From contig DJDA01000098.1 in assembly GCA_002430835.1 (NCBI GenBank), positions 1 through 8,555 of the forward strand: 8,555 nt of DNA, read 5' to 3'. A program made the position numbers and the translations under genes. Below the pieces are notes generated by a model. That model saw only the letters and a list, made by a program, of their open reading frames with translations, did no database searches and was not told the origin of the DNA. Every line of letters begins with the position of its first letter. The stretch's first letter is position 1. Source of the DNA: Brevundimonas sp. UBA5936. GTDB lineage: Bacteria; Pseudomonadota; Alphaproteobacteria; Caulobacterales; Caulobacteraceae. Positions 1-6,254 of this stretch are shown piece after piece.

Positions 1-1936
1 CGGCGATCAGGCGGTGCTGATCTTCACCCCCGACTTCTTCGCCGACGCCCGCCCCAACACGGCGCTGGACATGGTCAACCGGGTGCCCGGCTTCTCGGTC
101 AACGACGGCGACGGGGCGCGCGGCTTTGAAGGCGCGGTCGGCAACGTCCTGATCAACGGCTCGCGCCCGGCGTCGAAGAACGACACCGGCTCCAACGTCC
201 TGGGCCGCACCGTGGCCGCCCAGGTGGACCGCATCGAACTGATCCGCGGCGGGGCGCCGGGCATCGAGATGCAGGGCTATTCCGTGGTCGCCAACGTCAT
301 CCTGAAGAATACGGTCAGCCGCGAGCACATTCTGACCGGCAACGCCTTTCTGTTCGAGGGCGGCCAGGATCTGTTCGGCGGCTCCTATCAGTTCACCGAG
401 CGCAAGGGCGACCGCACCTGGGGCGTGACGCTGAGCGACGGCATCTCCAACAGCGACTCCAACGGCGCAGGGCCCCTGCGCCGGGTCGGGCCGAACGGCG
501 AGCTGCTGCGCGCCGAGGACTATTACAACGACGGCTACGGCGGCGGGAACTCGATCCGGGGCACCTACGCCGGCCCGCTGATGGGCGGCAAGATCGACCT
601 GACGGCGCGCTATGGCGTCAACGACTGGCACAACATCAACCGCCAGACGGCGCCGGGCATCCGTCGCGAGGCCCTGTACGACGAGGACACCAACAGCGGC
701 GAGGTCGGCGTCGTCTACACCCGCTCCCTGTCCAAGCGGCTGAAGCTGGAGACGCGCTTCATCCATGAGTTCGAGGAGTTCGACAACGTCGCCACCTCGC
801 TGAACCGCGAAGCCGGCGTCGAGGAGCCGATCCAGCGTTTCGCCGCGACCGGCGATTCGTCCGAGACCATCCTGCGCGGCCTGCTGCGCTTCGAGCGGTC
901 CGCCGCCCTGGAGTTCGAAGGCGGGGGCGAGATCGCCTACAACATGCTGGAGGTCGAACAGGCCTACTCCATCGGCGGTGTGGACAAGCCCCTGCCCTCG
1001 GCCTCGGTCAAGGTCGAGGAGACGCGCGGCGAGCTGTTCGGCAAGGCGACCTGGCGCATCAATCCCAAATGGACGCTGGAAGGCGGGCTGCGGCTCGAAT
1101 CCTCGACCATCAGCCAGTCGGGCGACGCCGAGCAGGAGAAAAGCTTCTTCTACGCCAAGCCGCGCCTGCTGACGACCTGGACGCCGACGGCCGACACCCA
1201 GGTCCGCCTGCGTATCGAGCGGACCGTCGGCCAGCTGGACTTCGGCGACTTCGCCGCCTCGGCCGAGCTGGAGGACGAGAACGTCTTCGGCGGCAACGTC
1301 AATCTGCAACCCGAACAGCGCTGGGTCGGCGAACTGACCTTCGAAAAGCGCTTCTGGGGCGAAGGCATCGTCAGCGTCGGCCTGCGCCATGACGAGATCA
1401 CCGACGTTATCGACCTGATCCCGCTGGACGGCGGCCTGACCGGCGTCGGCAACATCGGCGACGGCACGCTGGATCAGCTGGTGCTGAACGTCACCGTCCC
1501 GACCGACAAGCTGGGCCTTTCGGGCGGCAAGTTCGGCTTCAAGAACACCTGGAATCACACCGAGGTCACCGATCCCACCACGGGCGAGATCCGCCCCATC
1601 TCGGGCATCCGCGCCAGCCAGGCGACCATCACCTTCCAGCAGGACATCACCAGCTGGAAGCTGCAGTGGGGCGGCGCCTGGATCCCGCTGCTGGGCCAGA
1701 AGGACTATCAGCCGGACCAGATCTCGGGCTGGCGCGGCCACGACTACTACGAGCTGTGGGCCGAGTATAAGCCGACGCCGACCCTGGCCATCCGGGGCCA
1801 GATCAACATCTGGGACGACTTCAACGTCGAGCGCACCGTCTTCGGCGACCGCGACACCCGGCCGGTCGCCTTTGTCGAGAACCGCTTCGTGGACCCGCGG
1901 ACCTTCTATCAGATCCGCGTGCGCAAGACCTTCTGA
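1..1936 (+). CDS. TonB-dependent outer-membrane receptor (5' end missing)
   Basis: This is the C-terminal part of a TonB-dependent receptor, which imports a bound ligand across the outer membrane using TonB/ExbBD energy. The frame is open to the left edge (first full codon at position 2, reading GDQAVLIFTPDFF), so signal peptide, TonB box and the start of the plug are outside; the GTG at 14 is only an internal valine. About 644 residues are present. Roughly residues 8-105 are the plug domain, with the hallmarks ALDMVNRVPGF, VLINGSRPASK and VDRIELIRGG...ANVILK. The remainder alternates polar and aromatic residues as expected for a 22-strand beta barrel, and the protein ends RVRKTF, with the terminal Phe typical of BAM-inserted barrels. 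The ligand cannot be told from sequence: no siderophore, vitamin B12 or sugar gene lies beside it in the window. The family call is secure; the substrate is unknown. Confidence 0.93.
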   Translation, partial: GDQAVLIFTPDFFADARPNTALDMVNRVPGFSVNDGDGARGFEGAVGNVLINGSRPASKNDTGSNVLGRTVAAQVDRIELIRGGAPGIEMQGYSVVANVILKNTVSREHILTGNAFLFEGGQDLFGGSYQFTERKGDRTWGVTLSDGISNSDSNGAGPLRRVGPNGELLRAEDYYNDGYGGGNSIRGTYAGPLMGGKIDLTARYGVNDWHNINRQTAPGIRREALYDEDTNSGEVGVVYTRSLSKRLKLETRFIHEFEEFDNVATSLNREAGVEEPIQRFAATGDSSETILRGLLRFERSAALEFEGGGEIAYNMLEVEQAYSIGGVDKPLPSASVKVEETRGELFGKATWRINPKWTLEGGLRLESSTISQSGDAEQEKSFFYAKPRLLTTWTPTADTQVRLRIERTVGQLDFGDFAASAELEDENVFGGNVNLQPEQRWVGELTFEKRFWGEGIVSVGLRHDEITDVIDLIPLDGGLTGVGNIGDGTLDQLVLNVTVPTDKLGLSGGKFGFKNTWNHTEVTDPTTGEIRPISGIRASQATITFQQDITSWKLQWGGAWIPLLGQKDYQPDQISGWRGHDYYELWAEYKPTPTLAIRGQINIWDDFNVERTVFGDRDTRPVAFVENRFVDPRTFYQIRVRKTF

Positions 1937-2017
1937 GCCATAAGAAAAGGATCCACCGGTCGTCGTCTCGCCCCCCCAACGCGAGGCGGCGCCAGGCGGA
2001 CGACCCGCACCAACTGA

Positions 2018-2051
2018 AAAGGGCGGCGCCTCCTGCGAGGCGCCGCCCTTT
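2018..2051. terminator. Bidirectional intrinsic terminator between convergent genes
   Basis: A perfect 15-bp inverted repeat (2018-2032 with 2037-2051) encloses a 4-nt loop, CTGC. The arms are GC-rich with an A-run on the left flank and a T-run on the right (CCCTTTCC). On the + strand it follows the receptor stop by about 80 nt; on the - strand it follows the peptide-transporter stop by 26 nt and ends in four T. It therefore probably serves both convergent genes. Confidence 0.85.
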
Positions 2052-2077
2052 CCTTGTGTCAGCAACCGATCAGGCGA

Positions 2078-3856
2078 TCAGTGGATGCCCGCCATGCCCT
2101 TCTTGAGGATGGGCGACAGGGCCAGCAGCACCACGCCGACGCCGACGCCGGTCCAGCCGATGGTCCCGAAGATCGAGCCATAGGTCTGCAGCGCCAGTTG
2201 CGGGTTGGTGACGACGCCGGCCACAGTGTCCGTGGCGGTGGCGGCGGCGATCCAGCCGGCGACGATGTGGGCCACCGACGACGACAGGAACCACACGCCC
2301 ATCATCAGGCCGACCACGCGCGCCACCGACAGTTTGGTGATCATCGACAGGCCGACCGGCGACAGGCACAGCTCGCCGACGGTGTGGAAGGCGTAGGTCA
2401 GGAACAGGATCATCAACGGGACGCGGAACGACTCATTGAAGTTGTTCGCCGCCGCCCACGACAGCAGCAGGAAGCCCGCGCCGACCAGGACCAGGGCGAC
2501 CGAGAACTTGACCGGGGTCGAAGGCTCGCGGTTGCGCTTGCCAAGCCAGACCCACAGCGCCGCCATGATCGGGCCGCCGATGACGATGATGCCCGGGTTG
2601 AACATCTGGGTGTAGCCGGCGTTGAACCAGCTCGGCATCTGCGTCGACTGGTCCGCGAACAGGGTCAGGGACGAACCCGCCTGCTCGAACAGGGCCCAGA
2701 ACAGCACCGAGAAGAAGATCAGCACCTGGGCGACCAGCATCCGCGAACGCTCGGCGCCCTTCAGGCGGAAGACGGTGTAGCCGACCACCGACACGAAGGT
2801 GACCAGGGCGATCGGGATCAGGATGGTCTGAACGATCTCGTGACGCTGCATCAGCATCCAGATCGGGAAGACGGCGACGATGCCCGCCGTCCAGAAGAAG
2901 GCCTCAACCGGCACCCCGAAGATGGAGCGGCCCTTCAGCGGAACCGGCGGTCCGCCGCGGCCCTCCAGCCAAGGCGCGCCCAGCAGGAAGGTCAGCAGCC
3001 CCAACAGCATGCCGAAGCCAGCCAGACCGAAGCCATAGGCCCAGCCGTAGGTGAAGCCCAGGTAGGAACAGGCGGCCGTGGCCAGCAGCGAACCCAGGTT
3101 GATGCCGACGTAGAAGATGGTGAAGCCGCCGTCGCGACGCGGGTCGTTCTGCTCATAGAGGGCGCCCACCACGGTCGAGATGTTGGCCTTCAGGAAGCCC
3201 ACGCCCATGATGATCAGCGACAGAGCCAGGAACAGGACCGGCTCGCCGAAGGCGGTGTCGCGCTTGGTCTCGACCTTGTAGCCGCTGGTCGGGGTGAAGG
3301 CTGGGAAGCCCTCGCCGGCCGCGGCGACCGCCGCAGCGTCGGCGGCCTGGCCAGGAACGGGGGCCGCCGCCGGCTCGGCGCCGACCTTGGACACGCCTTC
3401 CGGGGTGATGGAGATCTGGACCCGCTCGTCGCCGTTGACGGCGAACATGGTGCGGTTCTGGTCGCGGCCGACGACCTCGATCTGATAGGTGCGCTCGCCG
3501 ATGGTCAGGCTTTCCTTACCGCCCGAGCCTTCGAAGGCCATGGTGAAGTGACCGGCCACCAGCAGCACGGCGCCGATGACCACGGCCTTGCGCGCGCCCA
3601 GGTATTTGTCGGCGATCATGCCGCCCAGAACCGGCATCAGATAAACCAGGGCGGCGTAGGCGGCGTAGATGCCCTGCGCCTCGGCCGGTCCGAACAGGAA
3701 GTGCTGGGTCAGGTACATGACCAGCAGCGCCCGCATTCCGTAATAGGAGAAGCGTTCCCACATCTCCGTGAAGAACAGGATCACCAGCCCCCGCGGGTGA
3801 CCCAAAAAGGTCTTGCGTGGCGCTTCGAGCGCGCCCCCTGCGTCCGTCGTGCTCAA
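2078..3856 (-). CDS. POT/PTR2-family proton-dependent oligopeptide transporter
   Basis: This inner-membrane symporter of the major facilitator superfamily is expected to take up di- and tripeptides with protons. With a TTG start at 3856 it has 592 residues. It carries the family signatures: E31-x-x-E34-R35-F-x-Y-Y-G in helix 1 (proton coupling), K223 in the helix-4 segment GFLKANIS, FYVGINLG at about 248-255 (PTR2 signature 2), and GELCLSPVGLS near the C terminus. Many hydrophobic helices follow. The TTG start was chosen because GGAG (complement of 3864-3867) sits 7 nt upstream and gives MSTTDAGG...; the more upstream in-frame TTG at 3931 adds a basic, unconserved-looking 25 residues and may precede the transcription start. 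An out-of-frame ATG at 3869 overlaps this Shine-Dalgarno. Residues about 109-205 form an unusual insert between helices 3 and 4, predicted periplasmic, with an Ala/Pro-rich tract. Substrate range is not readable from sequence. Confidence 0.94.
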   Translation of the reverse strand: MSTTDAGGALEAPRKTFLGHPRGLVILFFTEMWERFSYYGMRALLVMYLTQHFLFGPAEAQGIYAAYAALVYLMPVLGGMIADKYLGARKAVVIGAVLLVAGHFTMAFEGSGGKESLTIGERTYQIEVVGRDQNRTMFAVNGDERVQISITPEGVSKVGAEPAAAPVPGQAADAAAVAAAGEGFPAFTPTSGYKVETKRDTAFGEPVLFLALSLIIMGVGFLKANISTVVGALYEQNDPRRDGGFTIFYVGINLGSLLATAACSYLGFTYGWAYGFGLAGFGMLLGLLTFLLGAPWLEGRGGPPVPLKGRSIFGVPVEAFFWTAGIVAVFPIWMLMQRHEIVQTILIPIALVTFVSVVGYTVFRLKGAERSRMLVAQVLIFFSVLFWALFEQAGSSLTLFADQSTQMPSWFNAGYTQMFNPGIIVIGGPIMAALWVWLGKRNREPSTPVKFSVALVLVGAGFLLLSWAAANNFNESFRVPLMILFLTYAFHTVGELCLSPVGLSMITKLSVARVVGLMMGVWFLSSSVAHIVAGWIAAATATDTVAGVVTNPQLALQTYGSIFGTIGWTGVGVGVVLLALSPILKKGMAGIH

Positions 3857-3931
3857 CGGCAAGCTCCATCTCTTGCGCCCCCGACGGGCGCGGAAGCGTG
3901 CAGAAACAGCACGGTCACGGATTGCAAACAA

Positions 3932-3958
3932 GCGTTAACGGCGAAATCCGGCCGTCAG
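3932..3958 (-). promoter_or_regulatory. Candidate promoter for the peptide transporter
   Basis: Read on the - strand, CTGACGG (3952-3958) matches the Caulobacter housekeeping -35 consensus TTGACGS at six of seven positions. After a 12-nt spacer, GTTAACGC (3932-3939) is a weaker match to the -10 consensus GCTANAWC. Transcription would start near 3925, leaving a leader of about 70 nt before the preferred TTG start. This is a by-eye match only. Confidence 0.3.
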
Positions 3959-4028
3959 GTCGTCGCATAACGGCCAAACACTTCTCGTGTTGAGCGTGCT
4001 TAGATCATTGTACACGTTTTGCGTGAAT

Positions 4029-4052
4029 GCTCCTTGCGCCTGCACAAGGAGC
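4029..4052 (+). promoter_or_regulatory. Hairpin that sequesters the Shine-Dalgarno of the GNAT-like gene
   Basis: GCTCCTTG (4029-4036) is the exact reverse complement of CAAGGAGC (4045-4052), giving an 8-bp stem with an 8-nt loop. The right arm contains the AAGGAG Shine-Dalgarno (4046-4051), 7 nt before the ATG at 4059. In the mRNA this stem would hide the ribosome-binding site. The pairing is seen directly; a regulatory role is inference. Confidence 0.5.
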
Positions 4053-4058
4053 CGATCC

Positions 4059-5225
4059 ATGCCGCTGCGACCGCTGAATGCGTCCGATCAGGAAGCCGTC
4101 AATCGGCTGCACCGCAGCGTCTGGTGGCCGGAACGCTCGACGGCGGGTTGGCGTTGGCTGATGACCAATCCGGCGGCGGCCGAGATCGCCGCCCCGCACG
4201 GCTGGGTGATCGACAACGGTGCGGGCGCCGAAGCCGTGGTCGGCAACTTCATCCAGCGATTCTGGCTGGACGGCCGCGCCCTGCACGGCGCCACCGGCTA
4301 TTCCATCGTCGTGCCTCCGGCGCAAAAGGGCCGCAGCCGCGACCTGATCGACGCTTTCGTCACTCAGCCCGCCTGCTTCGCTCGCTACACGCTGAACGCG
4401 AACGCCCGGTCCAGCCCCCTCTACAAGCGGCACGGCATGATCCCCTGGCCGCCCGACGCCCATGCGGTGAAGCTGTCCTGGATGATCGATCCGGCCGCCT
4501 GCCTCAGCGGGCGCGCCTTGCGCGGCCTCGTCGAGCACGCCCCGGCGATGGCGGACCTGCTGGGCGAACAGTTGTCGCCCCTGCCCCGCCTGCTCAAGAG
4601 ACGCGGCCTACGCCAGGCCGAGCGCCGTCTGCCCCCGACCGTGAGCCTGAACCCCGACCTGTCCGCGCGATCAGACTATGCGCGCTTCTGGCAGGCCCTG
4701 CTGGCCGAAGGTCGCCTGATCGCGGACCGCAGCCCTTCCATCATGAAATGGCGGCTGTCGGATCCGGATCTGACCGTGCCGCCCCTGACCCTAGCGCACA
4801 GGCAGGGCGGGCGCATCACGGGCTTCGCCGTCGCCATGCTGAACAAACAGACGCCGTTGGAGCCGCCGATCCTCGAGATCATCGATCTGATTGCGCTCGA
4901 GAACGATGCAACGGCGATTCAGACCCTGTGCGAGAGCCTGCGCCGCCTGGCGCCGGCCCTGGGCGCCGCCAAGATGCGCCTGCAGGTCGCCTCGTCCGAC
5001 CTTCAGCGCGCCTTGGGCCGGTTCGGCGAACGCGCACGGCGCGAAGGCGGCTGGGGCCACTGCCATGTCGCCTTCAACGCAGGGATGCAGGACGCAGGCT
5101 GGCGGCCCACCCCGTATGACGGCGACTATTCCTTCTGTTTGCGGCCGCTGCCTGCGCGGGCCAGCGCCGCCCTGCGGCTGGCGCCGGCGCCTACGCGCCG
5201 CTCAGCGGTGGAAGCGAGGGCCTGA
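4059..5225 (+). CDS. Uncharacterised tandem GNAT-like acetyltransferase-fold protein
   Basis: This 388-residue protein is probably soluble (no signal peptide or membrane helix seen). The ATG at 4059 is preferred over the in-frame start at 3987 because of a perfect AAGGAG 7 nt upstream; the upstream 24 residues are Cys-rich and unlike the rest. Residues about 48-127 resemble a GNAT core: VVGNF strand, GYSIVVPP strand, QKGRSRDLIDAF (residues 89-100) in the place of the acetyl-CoA pyrophosphate loop, then NARSSPLYKRHGM like the Asn...Tyr-x-x-x-Gly-Phe end of the fold. A second copy seems to start near residue 228: IMKWRLSDP mirrors WRWLMTNP (31-38), followed by RITGFAV and LEIIDLIAL (272-280). 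Substrate and activity are unknown. It is divergent from the peptide transporter and convergent with mscL. The GNAT assignment rests on motifs; a structural-homology search would be decisive. Confidence 0.72.
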   Translation: MPLRPLNASDQEAVNRLHRSVWWPERSTAGWRWLMTNPAAAEIAAPHGWVIDNGAGAEAVVGNFIQRFWLDGRALHGATGYSIVVPPAQKGRSRDLIDAFVTQPACFARYTLNANARSSPLYKRHGMIPWPPDAHAVKLSWMIDPAACLSGRALRGLVEHAPAMADLLGEQLSPLPRLLKRRGLRQAERRLPPTVSLNPDLSARSDYARFWQALLAEGRLIADRSPSIMKWRLSDPDLTVPPLTLAHRQGGRITGFAVAMLNKQTPLEPPILEIIDLIALENDATAIQTLCESLRRLAPALGAAKMRLQVASSDLQRALGRFGERARREGGWGHCHVAFNAGMQDAGWRPTPYDGDYSFCLRPLPARASAALRLAPAPTRRSAVEARA

Positions 5226-5237
5226 CAAGGCCCTCGC
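5214..5237. terminator. Stem-loop at the convergent junction, spanning the GNAT-like stop codon
   Basis: GCGAGGGCCT (5214-5223) pairs perfectly with AGGCCCTCGC (5228-5237) around a GACA loop, a 10-bp GC-rich stem. The TGA stop (5223-5225) begins at the last base of the left arm. mscL ends on the other strand at 5250, so the stem could act for both genes. There is no T-run on either side, so it is either a rho-independent terminator of the weak type or an mRNA 3'-end protector. Confidence 0.5.
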
Positions 5238-5249
5238 AGCGATGCGCCC

Positions 5250-5657
5250 TTAGGGACGCGCCTTCAGTTCGTCGCGGATTTCGGCCAGCAGGGCTTCGGT
5301 CGGCGTCGGGCCGGCTGCAGGCTCGGCCGGCTGCTCGCGGCGCATCTTGTTGATGGCCTTGACCGCCAGGAAGACCACGAAGGCCACGATCAGGAACTGG
5401 ATCAGGGTGTTGATGAAGGCGCCGTACTGGATGGCCACCTTTTCAACCGCCTCGGTCGCCGGGTTCTCGGGCACCAGCACCCATTCCATCTTGGAGAAGT
5501 CGACCTTGCCCAGCAGCAGGCCGATCGGCGGCATCACCACCTGATCCACCAGGCTGGTGACGATCTTGCCGAACGAAGCGCCGATGATGACGCCGACCGC
5601 CAGGTCGACGACGTTGCCGCGCGCGGCGAATTCCCGAAACTCGGTCAGCAGGCTCAT
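5250..5657 (-). CDS. mscL: Large-conductance mechanosensitive channel MscL
   Basis: This homopentameric inner-membrane channel opens under membrane tension to release solutes during hypo-osmotic shock. At 135 residues it is close to the 136 of the E. coli protein. The N-terminal amphipathic helix and TM1 are well conserved (EFREFAARGNVVDLAVGVII, with the gate glycine G22 and then MPPIGLLLG). A periplasmic loop follows (about 50-77), then TM2 (about 78-103, FINTLIQFLIVAFVVFLAV), a charged KMRREQ linker, a Pro/Ala-rich stretch and the cytoplasmic bundle helix ALLAEIRDELKAR. ATG at 5657 gives the standard MscL N terminus. It lies 29 nt downstream of ihfB on the same strand, so the two may be co-transcribed; the gap holds an AT-rich near-palindrome that might instead be a local regulatory site. 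Confidence 0.97.
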   Translation of the reverse strand: MSLLTEFREFAARGNVVDLAVGVIIGASFGKIVTSLVDQVVMPPIGLLLGKVDFSKMEWVLVPENPATEAVEKVAIQYGAFINTLIQFLIVAFVVFLAVKAINKMRREQPAEPAAGPTPTEALLAEIRDELKARP

Positions 5658-5686
5658 GGGGTCTTCAGTCTTTCTGATTAATTTAG

Positions 5687-5977
5687 TCAGGCGTCGCCGG
5701 AAGCGTTGAGACGCTCGCGCAGTTCCTTGCCGCTCTTGAAAAAGGGCACGGCCTTGGCCGGGACTTCGACCGTCTCGCCGGTGCGGGGATTGCGTCCCGT
5801 CCGCGCCGGGCGGCTCCGCACCGAGAATGCGCCGAAACCGCGAAGCTCGACCCGTCCGCCGTCCGACAGGGTCTCTGTCATACAGCCCAGGATCACGTTC
5901 ACGACCCGCTCCACCTCAGCATGGGTGAGATGCAGGTTCTCAGCCGCCAGTTTCTCAATCAGTTCAGACTTGATCAT
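5687..5977 (-). CDS. ihfB: Integration host factor subunit beta
   Basis: This small DNA-bending protein pairs with IHF alpha to make sharp turns in DNA for transcription control, recombination and nucleoid organisation. It is 96 residues, normal for the family. The dimerisation helices fill about 1-40 (MIKSELIEKLA...), RVELRGFGAFSV (42-53) forms the core beta strands, and RTGRNPRTGE (59-68) is the DNA-binding arm tip, with P64 as the intercalating proline. KAVPFFKSGKELRERLN is the C-terminal helix. RVELRGFG and VPFFKSGKELRERL favour beta over alpha or HU. It stands behind rpsA as in many proteobacteria, but a strong terminator separates the two here, so it probably has its own promoter. A G-run (GGGGG) ends 5 nt before the ATG as a weak ribosome-binding site. 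Confidence 0.96.
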   Translation of the reverse strand: MIKSELIEKLAAENLHLTHAEVERVVNVILGCMTETLSDGGRVELRGFGAFSVRSRPARTGRNPRTGETVEVPAKAVPFFKSGKELRERLNASGDA

Positions 5978-6052
5978 TCAGGCCCCCGCCTTGGCTTCAC
6001 CGTCCGGGACGACACCCTAACCGTCTGTCGCCACAGGAAGAAAGAGACAAAA

Positions 6053-6082
6053 CGTATCGTCGTGAAGGTTTCTTGCTTTCAA
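6053..6082 (-). promoter_or_regulatory. ihfB: Candidate ihfB promoter
   Basis: On the - strand, TTGAAA (6077-6082) is a five-of-six match to the -35 hexamer, and GATACG (6053-6058), a weak -10, follows after 18 nt. It lies about 75-105 nt before the ihfB start and downstream of the rpsA terminator, where a promoter is needed. The rest of the gene-free stretch 5978-6254 shows only a small inverted repeat (6101-6106 with 6110-6115) and the rpsA terminator. Confidence 0.3.
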
Positions 6083-6201
6083 CGCGGACAGGTTTCGCCG
6101 CGCGAGCGGCTCGCGGAGAGAGAAAAAGCCGATCAGTGCTGCGATCGATTCCCAGAACGGTTCGACCTCAACGGCGCCCACAGATGCGGCGCGCAAAGAA
6201 A

Positions 6202-6231
6202 AAGGGCGGCCGGATCGCTCCGGCCGCCCTT
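6202..6231 (-). terminator. Strong intrinsic terminator after rpsA
   Basis: A perfect 13-bp stem (6202-6214 with 6219-6231) closes, on the - strand, a GCGA tetraloop of the stable GNRA class. It is followed by TTTTTCTTT, a good U-tract. It begins 23 nt after the rpsA stop. This is a textbook rho-independent terminator and should end most rpsA transcripts before ihfB. Confidence 0.92.
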
Positions 6232-6254
6232 GGCTTCCCGTTAGATGGGGAAAC

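Noticed and set aside
2054..3970. 638-codon open frame on the + strand opposite the peptide transporter
   Set aside because: It is rich in Gln, His, Asp, Arg and Gly with no domain pattern, the typical antisense shadow of a GC-rich gene; the - strand carries unmistakable POT motifs.
4013..4025. CACG-N5-CGTG dyad before the GNAT-like gene
   Set aside because: Four-base arms are expected by chance in a sequence of this composition.
4019..5119. 366-codon alternative + frame within the GNAT-like gene
   Set aside because: Arg/Ala/Pro-rich translation without fold-like pattern; the frame starting at 4059 has a perfect Shine-Dalgarno and GNAT-like motifs.
5658..6000. Possible IHF binding sites near ihfB (autoregulation)
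   Set aside because: Candidates such as AATCAG and GATCAA nearby fail the TTR half of the WATCAANNNNTTR consensus.
5921..6244. 107-codon + frame in the gap upstream of ihfB
   Set aside because: It begins antisense inside ihfB and ends in the rpsA terminator; no good ribosome-binding site and no domain.
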